DNA of 64,000 bases from Mansonella perstans (GCA_037074765.1 JBAMDO010000012.1:124001-188000); one strand, 5' to 3'; shown: positions 35,101-49,008, counted from the stretch's first letter. The notes: a model not told the origin generated them from the letters alone. Program-made: numbers and translations.

Positions 35101-38100
35101 AAAGCTCATTGGTATCAAGCCATTTCAGGTATTTTCTATGCCTTTGCAATATTTGGTCCGGCTTTTGGATTTCTGATGTCTAGTTCGTTTTTGCGATACC
35201 ACACTGATTTCTTGCAGTCGGAGCTTTATATTAAGTTAGTTTACTTAGCCAATTACTTACGTTTACTATGCATTCAACAATTTTTTTGTCTACAAAATGT
35301 TGTTTAAGGATTTTAAATATCGATGAAACCGACCCAAAATGGGTTGGTGCTTGGTGGATCGGCTTCCAGATAGCTAGCACTCTGGCTTTAATTGCTGTTT
35401 TTCCTATAGTGGTTTTGCCAAAGGTTCTTCCGGAATCTCTTAAGTGGCATCGGTGCGTTCAACTTTTTTCTTTTGATTTGATTTAAAAGTACAGCTTAAC
35501 AAGCAGAAATCAACAGTATAAAAGGATTTGATATACAGCTTAAACTTAATATTTTGGCCTTGTTTATAGAACACGATTACACGAGGAGACGATAGCTGGT
35601 ACAAGAAAACGTACTGCAGAATGTTGCGGTATTCCGTCTACAAGCAAGACAGCTACAGTTTTTGGACCACTTTTACCAGTAGATGGTGGAGGTTAAGCAG
35701 TTTCGTGTATACTTAAATCATTCAATCTGTCTACTGTGTTTTATGTGGTATTGGATAGAGTTCTCATGGATCTGAGGAATTTCATTTCAAAATGATTTCA
35801 ATTTTATTTCAAAATGACGATTAACTATAATTTTAGTATTATGTAGAATGTTGGCCGAGATAGTTTGAGCTGAATCTCATTTTTCATTTTTTATAGTCGT
35901 ATAGCCCATTAAAATAACGTTTAGAATTTTCTCCTAGAAAACGGCTACGACGTAAAAATGAAACTAAAAATTTCCTATTTTCTTTAAAATTCATAACTCT
36001 GAAATCTTGAAGAATCCTCATGAATCATTATTTATCGATTCCGTTGGTGCTGCGGTGTTTGAAAATTTTTAATTCTTAATATTTATCAAAAATTTAATGT
36101 AAAAGATTGATCATTGATTTCGATCTTTAGAAGGTACGACAACAGTTCAAACTATAAAAATTGGCGAGTCAATGCCAGCACTGCAGAATAATCGCGGTCC
36201 AATCTGGTATCACATATGGCTTGATGTACGACATATACCAATAGCTATCTATAGAATAATATCAAATGGTAGCTATATGCTCATTACTTTTGCCATGGCT
36301 GTTGATGGTATGTTTTGGAAAGTTCACGAAAATCCGATGATTGTTTGGATTAAAATGAAGTCAAATTACTTGATTATTCAATTATGGTTATCTGTCCAAA
36401 TATTCCTTGTCCTCCATATTTGTAAATAGTGCGCATTCCATACTGCCCATTATTTTGGACTTTGGGTCCAAATAATATTTCTCGCTCATTGTTTTTCGTT
36501 CCCTTCTTTTCGTGGGTAAGCGGATAGATGTTCCCTTTCCATTTATCATCGTGATAAATTGATTCTCGTGTTTTGTTGCCGGTTATTTTTTGCCATTCTG
36601 TCCTTCCAGTACCAAGATTTTTCTCTGAAATGTAAGAACCTAAAAATTTGGTAAACGCAATGCTTTTTTGTGCAGTAAATCTAATAGTTACCAAAAATAT
36701 TTACATTTTCACTCTTTAAAAAAAAAGAAATATAAAACTCAATGTTAAAAAACCACTTATCTGTGTGGGTACATACTGTCAACCAGAGTAGAATCATGAT
36801 TAAGAATACAACGCGATTCATCATTCCATATTTAATGCATTCGCGATCCATCATTCCGTATTTAATGCATATTTCCATCCTTTTATGGGTGGAATTCAGG
36901 CGTGGCATGGGAATTTTCATCTTTTTGCTCTTCATATCTCTTCATTCTTTCGCCATTTTGGAAATTTCAAATGTTTTATATTGGATATTTCAGTATTGTT
37001 CGAGTTGTTCCACTTGAGATTTTTATTCTCTTAAAAAAATTTTGATTAAAATCAGGGTTTAATAGTACTACGAATTCTTGTAAGAATCAACACTTGTTAC
37101 GAATAAGAGAATTTTAAAAAAATGGAATGTTTAATGCTGCAAGGGAAGACATACCTGAGTTGCTTGACGCGTTGGACAGTAGAAAATGTGACCTGAATTT
37201 TATATTATGCCTCAATGATTTTTCAGTTTATCTATACAAAATTTTCAGGATTCATTATAACGGGTGCGTCAACATTCATGTCAAAGTATCTCGAACGACA
37301 ATTCAGCGTTCCACCAAGCAAAGCAAATATGTTAATCGGTTTAGTCCTCATTTATATTCAAAAAATTCTTTTTAGAAGTTGTAGATTCTTTTAGTTTAGA
37401 TCTAAAATTTCTTCGAAAATAAACCTATTTTCAGGTTGTATAATGGTTCCAATGGCTGGAATAGGCACAATGTTCAGTGGTTTCATCGTTCAACGGTTCC
37501 GACTGAGCTGTGTTAAAACTTTGAAATTTTGTATAGCATTGCTAATGTGTACCCTTATCTTGTCACCAATGTATCTTGTTTATTGTGATCACGATCCACT
37601 TGCTGGAATTGAGGAGCATTATAAAGTGGACACGTAAGTTTATGCTTTAAAATTTCAAATTAGAATGCGTAGTTATCCTAAACTTTCAGGTTGGTCTTGG
37701 TGATGGATTCAAGTCGTAATGTCATGTCCAGACTTTTGAGAAAGGAATGAAAAATTTCGCTACATTTAAAATTATATATCTTAATATGAACGAAGAAATT
37801 TAATTTAAAATTTTTTACCACTGCTTTATATCCTCCAACTTACTGTATCTTTTTTGTTTTTTACTTGTTTAATCAATTTTTCAGCGCTTTTAATACAAAT
37901 CAGAATAATAATGGTACAGAAATATTACCTTCTTTAAAATCCATCTGCAACCATCATTGTGACTGTATTCCAAGTGAATATCATCCTGTATGCGCTGAAT
38001 TTTATAATGATAAGCAGATCTCTTTCTATTCACCATGTTTCGCCGGTTGCCAGCAAAATTACGAACCTCTCAGAAAGGTTATTCGTTTGTAAGTTAATGG

Positions 38101-39255
38101 GAAATGTAATGCCTTATGACAGTTACAGTGTACTTTGTCGTGAAAAGAAAAATTCGGTCAAACGGTCTGAGGCGGTTACTTCCAAGATGTAATTGTGGTG
38201 TTCATTTCAGATGTATTACAACTGTTCATGTGTACCTGAAAACACTCGATTTGGATACAGAACCGTCAAGAATGGATTGTGTGAATCGAAATGCAGAGGA
38301 CTATTTGGATTTCTCGCACTGTTCGCTCCATTCTGTTTTTTCGCATTTGCTGTTGGAGTTCCATTAATTTCGGTAGTGTTGAGGTATTATTAATTTTGAA
38401 TGTTTCAAGATTGAGTCGAAAAATGTGAGAGATGTTGCAAATCTTATTTCAATCTTTTGGTTCATTTGAAACAAATAATTGGTGGACATATTGTTAAGCG
38501 GAGCCTTAAATAGCGTTTTTCCTTTTTTTTTTTTTACTTGCTAGAATTATGAAGTAAACTGTTTCTTCCTTAGAACAGTTGATTATGCTGAGCGTTCATT
38601 CGCGCTTGGAATTCAATGGATTCTGGTGAGAGTTATTGGTACCATTCCTGCACCAGTTCTTTTTGGATGGATGTTTGATGTGTCATGCATACGTTACAAT
38701 TTGGATGTTTGTTCTGGCGAAGTATGCTATTCAAATTTTAATTTTTGTTGTTTTTTCTGTAAAATTTTGTTGATTCGAAATGTTGGTTTTTCATTTACGT
38801 AATTTTCAGCAAGGAAGTTGCATGCTTTATCGGAATAAACTTTTGGCCGATCTTTTTCTCGCTTTCAGTGTAACTGGTCAGGTAAGTTTTCCTTACGGAA
38901 AATTTTTAGCTTAAACTTGAATAGCTTTACGATAACATAAGTAATGATGTATCAGTATTTTGAATTTTCTAAAGGATATTGCTTTGAATTTTCGTATTTT
39001 CTGATTATTTTACTGATTTTGAGGCTGTTTGGGTGGTATGAAAATTGTTGAAATTCAGAGGAAAATAAATTTCAGACAATCGCCATGGTGCTTCTACTTT
39101 GCACGTTGTTGTTTTTCTCATCGCAGATGCATGATGACCCAATACCAACAGAAGCGGTCATTGAGAATTCAGAACTAAGTCAAGTTAATGAAGAAGTAGA
39201 AGTGGCAGTAGTGACAAGAAAAGCGAAGCGAACAGATATGACCGGAAACAGTTGA
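32139..39255 (+). CDS. Organic anion transporting polypeptide (OATP/SLCO family)
   Basis: Eighteen exons (32139-32289, 32447-32561, 32748-32912, 33461-33626, 33744-33957, 34460-34560, 34645-34780, 35129-35234, 35309-35452, 35570-35691, 36131-36307, 37249-37338, 37435-37633, 37885-38077, 38211-38383, 38574-38721, 38810-38881, 39076-39255) give 883 residues. OATPs are 12-helix plasma-membrane exchangers for amphipathic anions, hormones and drugs. The superfamily signature is clear in exon 9: DPKWVGAWWIGF (about residue 393). TM1 follows GRKNWMLLWM. Later landmarks are FLGHFLHGIGATPLFTLGV-like text in exon 7 (FCLGHFLHGIGATPLFTLG) and a Cys-rich Kazal-like loop at about 629-710 (CNHHCDCIPSEYHPVC, SPCFAGCQ, YYNCSCVP). 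The N-terminus is long (about 140 residues before TM1), polar and unusual. The start follows a weak CAATAG acceptor. The exon 14 donor (AAG|GTTATT) is weak but phase-correct. Confidence 0.93.
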
Positions 39256-42200
39256 TGACGAATTGAATCCAAAGGAGGGTTCACCATGATTTTATATCCT
39301 TTCATTCAATAATGTATCTGTTTATGCACGTCAAAACAAATTTGTATTCTTGAGCTTCTTGACAGATTTTTATATCTTTGCATTCAATAATGTAACTATT
39401 TTAGGCCGAGTATGAAACTGCAGTTTCGAACGATCATTGATCAATACTTGGGAAAATTGCGTAGGATTTTTTCTGAAAGTATGTAAATTTCTCTCAAATT
39501 TTTACTGCTGGGGAAGGAGGCTGTTTCAAACATCTTTTACGAAAACAACAATAGTTTCATTAAATAGCGGAATGTTCCTAATAACAGCAATTTTTTCCAA
39601 GTCAAATGATCCTTGGAAAACACTCATATTTGCAATACATTCATAAGACGATCTTAATGTACTGATTCAGTTAGTAGAACTTTTTAGTTTTTACTGCATT
39701 AGCAACTTTCTATGTCTTTTACGCTTTATCATTAGCATCTCCCTTAGAGAATCTCATTGTGATTTCACATTTTCTATTTCACTGTTATTATAAATATTTG
39801 CTCGTCTATTCGTTTGTGTTTCAATACACAAAGCATCATCTTTTTTCCACTTCGTTTTTACTTAATTATTCATAGTGCTGCGGGTCTGAACTGAAAATGG
39901 ATACGAGACATTTCTCATTTCCTTGTCTTTCTCTTCAAAAAAAATCTTTCTCTTTGCATAAGCCTTTCCAAGTGTTGCGGAAAAAGGGTTCTCCGTTTGA
40001 ATTTTTCTTTTTTCAAAACAAGAGTTTGCCTTTTTTGCGAATGTTTTCCCATGCTTTTTTTTGCGTATGTTTATTGCTAGCTCAGTATCTAAAACTTTCT
40101 CATCTGAAGATCCGGGAAACAAGATTGCTCTTAGCTAATGTTTCTCTTGTGTACTCATTATTTAATTATAAATGACGGAGTTTTAGGATTATTTTTTAAA
40201 GTCAATTACAAACTTTGCTTGCTGTAATTAATATATTTCTTCTTTTTAAAGAAGGCTTTAAAAAAATTTTGAATGGTTCATTATTTTTTAAGTTTTTTAT
40301 TTATTTGTTCATTTTTTTATCTTTTTGCGCGCTATGTATGAACATCATCTCTAACTTAAAAATTAAATCTTTTTTATTTTTTATTTAATTCTTGTATATC
40401 AATAAATTTATTTATGTTTCAATTTCAGCATTGCAAATGAATTACTTTTTAAAAACTTCTTTAACATATTATTTTACTTTTTGTCTTTAGCATATTATTT
40501 TAGTATCTTCGCGTTCATATACGCTATCAAGATCTGAAATTAGGATCGATGAATAGAAATTTTCATGACTGTTCCAATAAAACTAGTAGCATGTAACAGA
40601 AAAAGGAGAATATTACTATTTAATTTGATTATTTCTATATACTGTTGCACTAGAATTCACCAAATCGTTTTGTAGAGGATAGATAGAGTATGCAAATTGC
40701 CTATATTTTTAATTATGAACCGATGCAAGAATAAAGAGTGCTGAGATAAGTTATGGTTTATTGCTTTCTTTAGGCAAGGTTTCACAGGTGATATTTGTTG
40801 CAGGTCCTTCTTCCTTTGTAATAATTTGCACATTCTAATAAGCTCTTACTCTCTTTATATGGTGTAGTGTTGCATTTGAGGGTTACTTCCTGTTTAGTTG
40901 ATTCGAGCATTTCTTATAGTGAAACCTGAATTAATGTTTATGTCATCTTATCTACTTCCCACAGCGATTTTATTTTGTTATCAATGGAAATGTTCAAATG
41001 GCATTTTTAGTCTTTACTGATATGTATTTACTAACTTAACCGTTTTCTAACCTACAGTTAATGGATGATCGGCAGATCTCATCGATACAGTCGACATTAG
41101 AGGTCGGTGATTCAGGGAAAAAAGTTAAGAATATTATTATCAAAAATATTATCAAAATGGAGCGTCGAACCATCTATACAAAGGCTGCAAGACGAGTAAA
41201 ATCAGATCTCTGCTTGAAGAAGATTCTACCAGAACTGAATCAGAATGACTTCAAATTTCTGCACTTACATCCCATAAATAAGATGTAATTTGTCCCGACA
41301 AAATCTTCACTAAATCTCGCATTATTTTAATTATTGCTTTTCCTTTCTCCAAAAGATTGCTTAAAGCAGAAATCTTCGCAAACATTTTTCAGCTGCAGTT
41401 CAATAGCACCCCTCATTATCAATAATGGCTACAATTGGTTTTAAAATTTAAACTCCCTTTCAACCGTCATAAATAGGAAGACAGCTAAAAAGCCAAGTTC
41501 CAAATCCTGGGAAAAAGCAAAATTAGAACCTTCAAAAGCCAGTCATAAATATCTTCTACATTAGACAATTAAACATACTGCTTTACCCCTCGGTCAGTAA
41601 ATTAGTTATATGAGAAATGCGCAACCTTCTTGCTGTTTTAATAAATGTGACAAAATATATCACATACACATAAAATGATATTCTCGAAATAAATATAAAA
41701 CACAGTTAATACTGACGCTTGACACTATATAGTTAAGGAAATTAGTTCCATTCTCGAGTTTGTCCATTACTTTTCAACATATTTCGTCATGTCAACGTCT
41801 TTCCTTGCTTCATTGGGCTAAAAACCTTTATGCTCTACGAAGCACTAAGAAGATTGACAGTGAAGTATTCATAAATTAATCGAAAATAAGTAGAAACCTC
41901 AAACATAGTAACGAAGATATCGAAATTTCATCTGAATTTTGTCTAGACATTAGCTTATAAAATCGCTTCGGATGTGATTTTTTATGCTAATGTCTTTTCA
42001 GAAACAACCAATGTTTCATGTTGAATGAATCGCAATAGATTTTTGGCAATCCATTACGCTCAAATTTACTTAAAATGAAATGATATTAAGAAATCAAATA
42101 AATTATCCAGCAGACAGCTCGTAAAGCGCGGTATTAAAGCAAGACAGGTCAGGAAAACAATGATTTACAACAAATTCCTGAAAAGAGAGTGATTCTTGGA

Positions 42201-42449
42201 TCTCACAAAGAATTTCGAAATCCAGGAGACAAATTTAAAGACGTAACTGTTACAAGAAACAAAAAGTGAAGAAGGCTTCGAATTTCTCTACTAGAACATG
42301 GTGCGACATCCTGTATGGCACAAAAGTGTACTGAAATTAAGCCATTGTTTGAATTGGATGTTTACCGAACAGGTTCTCCTACAACTTCACTGAGGAAACA
42401 TGCAAAATATTAACAGTAAAATTAACAACAACTTACAAGAACATATCCA
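39256..42449. other. Convergent intergenic region, OATP to MVB12
   Basis: Very A+T-rich, with T-rich stretches around 40200-40500. No recognisable exon was found. The short frame 41061-41288 (+) follows a CCTACAG acceptor and is Lys/Ile-rich without known homology. The 39862-40122 frames on both strands are low-complexity. The left part likely holds the OATP 3' UTR. Confidence 0.4.
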
Positions 42450-45187
42450 TCACGAATTAGAAAGCATTGCCCGTTCAAGAGTAAAGTAATAACAGTAATC
42501 ACGGTCCAATTGTTCAGAATCGCACTTCTTTAATTCCGGTAGCAATTCCAGCTAAAACGGTTTCCGATAAACCCACAATCTGACGGTAACAAATGGCTTT
42601 AAAACTCAAGAATTCAATTTAAGGAGCAAATTGCAATAGCATACACAATCTTCTACCACGTCTTCCGTGCGCTTTATTTTGCATACACATACAGAAACTA
42701 CATAAAGTTAAAACATACCATATATATGCAATATACGTGCAAGGTACGTTACTGCACTTCAGTCAGGACGAAAAAATAATTTAAATGATAAATTTATAGC
42801 CGTTAGAAATCACCAGTCATTGTAAAACTATAAAGATAATCCAAAAGGTATTATGAAACTCAAGGAAAATCAAGGACACAAAAGAATATTGAGAGAATTG
42901 TTTTTGGCCAAAATTCGAACGTTTCCTAGTGTATTCACAGATCTTACCTTATTTTTAGCTAATGTGCTTTCCACCTGAGAGTTCAATTTGAACGGAACAT
43001 CTTCCACGCCTCGTTTCCCACCCGCTTTTATAGTTAAGACATTTGGTGCAATGTTCTCTCTTTTGTCCAGCGTAGGAGTGGAATGCCGAAACTCACCAAT
43101 CCCGGCGGATGGATATAATTCAGAAGTTGTACTGCAAGAAGTATGTCTCGAAATGATGTTTCGACTTGAGGCTTAATTAAAAAGGTTTATTGTTTTGAAT
43201 TGGAAAAGATGAGTAACTAGGAAGAAAAGACAAATTAAAGCGGAGAATCACTGTTAAATCAGTTATACGGCTGAATGACTGTCAATGAAAATAAATTTAC
43301 ATATTTCAACAAAGCTATTTTGGAAAAATTAAACACTTGGAATCTTGAACTTGTATTTGAAAGCAAATATCAAATTGATATCAACTTACGATCTGCTACG
43401 AGGTACTGTAATACCAAATGACGATGGAATCACAATATGTTTGAAGCATATCAAAATACCATCTATTTCACTGAAATCGAAAAATCCAGAAAGAGGTTCT
43501 TCACATGATGCATCATCTATCATGTATTACAAGAAATTACCAGTGAAATGAAATTTTTTAGTGGAATACCCCAATAAATCAGGAAATTTGAGCTCTTCTC
43601 CCAAAATCTTCTAACACAGACTTCTCCTATAAAATAATTTTTTGTGATAAACTAACGTTCCCGAAAAGAGATATCCATTTCAAAGTTTTCGAATTTTAAT
43701 AATATATTTGATTATATTTTATTCAAACCTAGCAAATATTTCATAGTCACTCAATTCAAAAATGAATATGAACAAAATGATCAAGAAAACAACTATGAAT
43801 AAATTATCCACTGATAAACTATCGAAAATTTTACAAACCCAGCAGATGAATAATTCCTAGGTGGCTTTCTCATCTTGTTTAACAAAACTATTTCTCCAAC
43901 AGCATCAACAACTGCATCTCGAGCGACTGTACGAACACAGAGATATTTTTTGCGCAAAGCTTTTTCCTCTGAAAGCTTTATGAATGAAAAATATATCAAC
44001 ATTTTAAGAATAATAAACTCAAAACTATTTCAAGTATTGATCTGGAAGGAATTGAACAGAACTAAATGTGATAGTTTCGGTATTAACTTACTTGAATCCG
44101 CTGTATAATCGATGGCTATAAAACCCATAGGGATTGGATCGGAGTCTTTTACCACACATAAATCGGTGACTACATGCATACCAACCTGGAAAAATATGTA
44201 AGAAATTCGGTTCATTCATGGTTACATCAAATAACAGCAAGTCCTACTTCATAACACAAATTTGAAATTCCGAACTAACAAACTGAGAAGTCTCTATAAC
44301 CAAATCAACTTTTGGAAAAAGAATACCGAAGTTTTTCAAGAACTATCTGGCTAAAACAAAAATCGGAATCGAATACCAATTTATAAAACGAATGATTTTA
44401 ACTATAACTTATTACTTACAATACAATCGCTGAAATTCCCCAATCTTAAAACATACTGTGTTTAGAGGAGTGTCTCTACTGATTGCCAAATATCGTACAG
44501 GTCGACTGAAAAAAGTGAATGAACTTTCCCTCCACAAATCCGCATCATTCTGTTCGTCAAATGTTTTTGTAATCTAAAGCCAAATTAAGCAAAAATAACA
44601 TACAGAAATGTATTTAAAAAATTACAAAACAAACATAAAAGTAAAACATATAAAGACATAGTATTATTGTGTAATGATTATTACAGTTTTTTTTTTAGTC
44701 AGCTCAATACAGTTCTATATAAATCTATTCATAGGATAAAAGTTAGCCAAAACGAATAAACCAGAAAGGTCTAAATCTTTCAGTTTTAAAAATACATAAA
44801 TAGCGCTCAAATCATGTGCCTTGTTAGCCTATCCATTTTTAGACGTAATGGACACAAAAAAATACGCTGCATGTGTGTTCTAAAGCATGAAATTTTTATC
44901 TGATTAATTTAAACTAAATTTGAAAACTGCAACTTGCACTCCTAGGTAATTCAATGTTACTACGAAAATAAGACTAAAATACTTCATACAATTAATCTAA
45001 CGTTTAAACATATAAAAAATGAAGGTTTATGCTAAGAAAGGTGAACTTTGAAAGCATATAAATCATATACCGGAGTAAATCCACGTGGGCAGCGATTTTT
45101 ATCGGCAACGATAATCACAGAAGTGATCGGATTAACATTGTCTTCATCACCCATATCCGAGGAACGCGTCATCAACACTTCGCTCAT
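42450..45187 (-). CDS. mvb-12: ESCRT-I subunit MVB12 (MABP + UMA domains)
   Basis: Seven minus-strand exons (45187-45071, 44573-44457, 44185-44092, 43968-43839, 43470-43390, 43131-42948, 42551-42450) give 274 residues; human MVB12A has 273. MVB12 stabilises ESCRT-I (TSG101/VPS28/VPS37), which sorts ubiquitinated membrane proteins into multivesicular bodies. The MABP domain (about 14-175) shows its repeated motif: ITSVIIVADKNRCPRGFTP, then VVTDLCVVKDSDPIPMGF, then ALRKKYLCVRTVAR. The C-terminal UMA box begins GVEDVPFKLN (about 221) and ends YYFTLER (about 263), the ESCRT-I-binding element shared with UBAP1. Between them is a Ser/Thr-rich linker. The start ATG follows a GCTAAG acceptor-like site. 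A G+C-richer open frame at 45617-45417 on the same strand might be a further upstream exon but is not needed. Confidence 0.9.
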
Positions 45188-45838
45188 CTTAGCAATTATC
45201 CATTGTTTCTCAAAATACAATTCAAGAAATGAAGAAAATCAAAAATTTCCCATTAAACTCAGCCAACACCATTTAGCAGGATTATCGGGGGTGATTATGA
45301 CTTCCTCAGATATCTCCAAAAAAGCATTTCAAAAGAAAGAACACGATTACGACAATCAGGTCAATACGTTCAGTCTCCTCGCCACTTATTTGTTCAAAAG
45401 GTCACGCTGCATAATCTTAGCAAACCTTAGCAAGCATAACCCTAGCAAGCCTATCCAAACTTCTTCTGCATGCCTCCCAACCTCTCCATAAAGCAACCAT
45501 TTCATCTTCTATGCTTTTCATAAACTTCGTCTGATGTGCAACAACTGTGTTTATGGAACAAATTCTGCCCTGCCTCAGATGAAAATTTAATCCCGCGGCT
45601 GCTTCCCATTTTTTCATTTCCCGTGGAAGTATTTGATGATGATAGATTTTGGTAATCTTACTGAATTCATTTCATCATTTCAATTATCATTTATTACTTC
45701 TTTAATTCCTTATACTTTCACTTTGAATCTTTTTAAAAATTTTCTTTTAATTCAATTAACCGATAAATGTGTTTCAAACAAAAATGATTGTTATTTATAA
45801 ATATTGAGAAGCAATTTCTAGTTGAAAAAGTATATGCT

Positions 45839-47839
45839 ATGTGTAACTGATAAATAAAAATGATTCCGAAATTCGATTTTTTTCTTACTCTTCTTGATAA
45901 TCTGCAGATTCTGCGGATACTGAACCATTTTACAACTGCTAAAACTTCGGTAATATTGGAAGGACTGAAATCACGTCTCACAGGAGATATCCAGTAATTT
46001 TGACTTAAAATCTAATGATATCATATTACCAGCAATGAAACTGCGGAAAAATTTCCAGGAAAAGCATTGTGTCATGCGCAGCATTGAAACAGTGTTTGTT
46101 ATATTTGTGTTTCATACTGTTTTCAATCACTTTTTCTAAAATTTGTGAACAATTTTGCAACATCTGGAATTCTTGTTACCTTCCATAATAGTCTCCTTTC
46201 ACAAATGCAAATAAATTGCATTCCAGTTGTTTTGATTATTATATGAGATTTCGTTCAAAAAAAGAAAAAAATACACACATATTTATTGCAATCAAAAACT
46301 AGTTATGGTATTTTTTCTGGAATTTATAAATTTCAAAAATATTTAGGAAAACAATTGATTAGAAAGAACACTCGTTATTACTTCGAAGATTTACAAATAG
46401 ATAAATGTTACGCTATAATTTCTGTTACTCACTTATTCATTACGGGGTTCTTTGCAGATATTTATGCGTTTAGTTAAGCAAATGTAAGTCAGATCTATTT
46501 GTTTATCTGCATACTTTTTCCTAATTCTAATTTTAGTTCTGTTCTCCTAACTAATTCTAATTCTTCCTATAAATATTCCTAATTTTTGTATTGATTTTTT
46601 CAAATTCTCGGAAACCAATATGAACCAAACTTTTATGCTTTTTTTCGAGATCATTCTCCAATTAGTCAAATTATGGTGAAATCGTTCATGGTACGATAAA
46701 ATGGATTTTTATAATATGTGACACAAGGATTTTTTTTAAATGATCTTTCACTGAGATCTTTTAGTTTATGTGGTAGCTGATCTTCGATCTGAGTTGTTTA
46801 CTTGTTTTCAAAAATTTTGCGTAACAAAATGGCTATCAGCTGTTTCGAACTATTGAAAAATCAGAGTGAATAAATGAACTTTTTTTACCAATGATTAATG
46901 GAGAAATTAGTTCACCGACATGTAAAGTGGCGAGTTCCTTCGTTTCATCTTCACACATTAATTCGGCATCATTTGTATCACTTCGTTATGATGTTGCTCA
47001 TCATCGAAATTACTTCAAGACTCCTCAAATGGTTGAACTTTTTGATAAACTATGTATGTAGTTACATCAACAGCAAGTGGTTGTAATAAGAAAATACGGC
47101 GAATCTATTAGTGGCAATAGGAAGAGAGTAAATGATGCAAACTAATGCCAATTTGAAATGTCTTCCTGTAACATTTCAAATTTTCGATGACTTGACAAGG
47201 CCGCCTGATTATGATCCTATTTACGTTTTGCTAAAATAGAGGACAAATTAATATCTGCTGATTTGATTGCAGGCAAAAGAATGGTTATTATAAAACATAA
47301 ATAGAAAACATGGATGAGTGAGGAGAGAGATGATTGGTCACCTTACTAGGATAGGGAGCGGTCCAACAGGTGGAGAAAACTATTCTTTAATAATATTGGC
47401 TAACTGTTATAATCACTTGCTGCTGGATGTTTCTGGAATATTCAGGATGTATCTTTTCAGTTTGTGATCTTTTTAATTTCTGAGCATCAATATCACTGTC
47501 ATAATATTTTCAATCTTCCATTTTCACTAAAATTTCATTTGTATTCGATTTGTGATGTTCATGTTACAAGCGATATCAAAAGCCGTCACAACTGTATGCA
47601 AAATCTTATAAGACATATTTGTATCATGGGAAATTGAGCGTTTCGGACATTTTCTGTGAAAATATGCATTTTTTCCATATTACAAGTAACACTTAAGAGT
47701 TAAACAAGCGGAAAAGAAGCTTCGGTCCTTATTTAGAGAATCTTGAGCATTCCCTCATCACTCAGCTCTCTTTAGAAATCTTTTCTGAACAACCGTTTTT
47801 TTGGAATATCTGGCTGCTTATCACTGATCGTTTATTACT

Positions 47840-47879
<40 letters not shown>

Positions 47880-48675
47880 AAAAAAAATTCTTTGGCGTCC
47901 AAATTTCTCCAGCAATCTATAGAACACTAATTAACATGGAATTGCATAGCAGAAGATAGAAAAATGAGTAATAGAAATTGCAGCGTAACATTTAGCTATT
48001 TGTAAATCTTCAAAATAATAACGATAATAACTGTTTGTAAATCTTCAAAAAAAAAAAAAAAATAAGTGTTCTTTCTAACCAATTGTTTTCCTAAACATTT
48101 TTTAAATTTACAAATTCCAGAAAAAATACCATAACTAGTTATTGATTGCAATAAATATGTGTATATTTTTTTCTTTTTTTGAACGAAATCTCATATAATA
48201 ATCAAAACAACTGGAATGCAATTTATTTGCATTTGTGAAAGGAGACTATTATGGAAGGTAACAAGAATTCCAGATGTTGCAAAATTGTTCACAAATTTTA
48301 GAAAAAGTGATTGAAAACAGTATGAAACACAAATATAACAAACACTGTTTCAATGCTGCGCATGACGCAATGCTTTTCCTGTAAATTTTTCCGCAGTTTC
48401 ATTGCTGGGTAATATGATATCATTGTTGAGCATCATAATTCATTTTTTTTTTACCAATTTAATTAACTCTTATCAAAATAAATCGTTGTCAATAAACTCT
48501 TACCAAAATAGATTTTAAGTCAAAATTACTAGATATCTCCTGTGAGACGTGATTTCAGTCCTTTCAATATCACTGAAGTTTTAGCAGTTGTTCAATATCC
48601 GCAGAATCTGCAGATTATCAAAAAAGGTAAGTAAAAAATCGAATTTCGGAATCAGTTTATTTATCAGTTACACAC
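45839..48675. mobile_element. Large imperfect inverted repeat (fold-back or long-TIR element)
   Basis: The left arm (about 45839-46440) and right arm (about 47960-48675) are reverse complements over about 0.6-0.7 kb. Diagnostic shared strings, left versus reverse of right, are gtgtaactgataaat, attccgaaattcga, caggagatatcc, ttgcaacatctggaattctt, agtctcctttcacaaatgca and gaagatttacaaatag. The arms have diverged and the right one has insertions of about 70-90 bp (48420-48500) and a partial internal duplication (47999-48050). The spacer of about 1.5 kb contains a run of about 37 A (47842-47878) and no recognisable transposase. The class of element is unknown. It could be a MITE-like or fold-back transposon, or an inverted segmental duplication. 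Confidence 0.7.
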
Positions 48676-49008
48676 TGATTACATCACTCTTGGAAAATAG
48701 CATTCTATCCTCTCTTACTTTCGATCTCCTTTGAAATCTCTGTGAAAAAAATGTGAACGAAATTCGAACGATGAATGTATCAACTAAAAACCGATTGCTG
48801 CTATAAACCGAATTCACAATGCACAATTCAAAACGCATAGTGCACAGTGCTTAATATACGTGCATACTGCTATATGAATGAGCTGAAAAAAAAGTAATGA
48901 TAAACGAGTGTGATATCGCTCTGCAATGAGTAGGAACGAAATGACTTCAGTATGCATTTAAAACACAGTTGATTCCATAGCGTGAACTCTTTGGCTTGAA
49001 AAGATGAA

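Noticed and set aside
39862..40175. Overlapping 86- and 92-codon frames on opposite strands
   Set aside because: They are low-complexity T-rich/A-rich DNA (Phe/Leu on one strand, Lys on the other) with no splice context or homology.
41061..41288. 75-codon plus-strand frame after a CCTACAG acceptor
   Set aside because: Lys/Ile-rich, no recognisable family, no neighbouring exons; not enough to call a gene.
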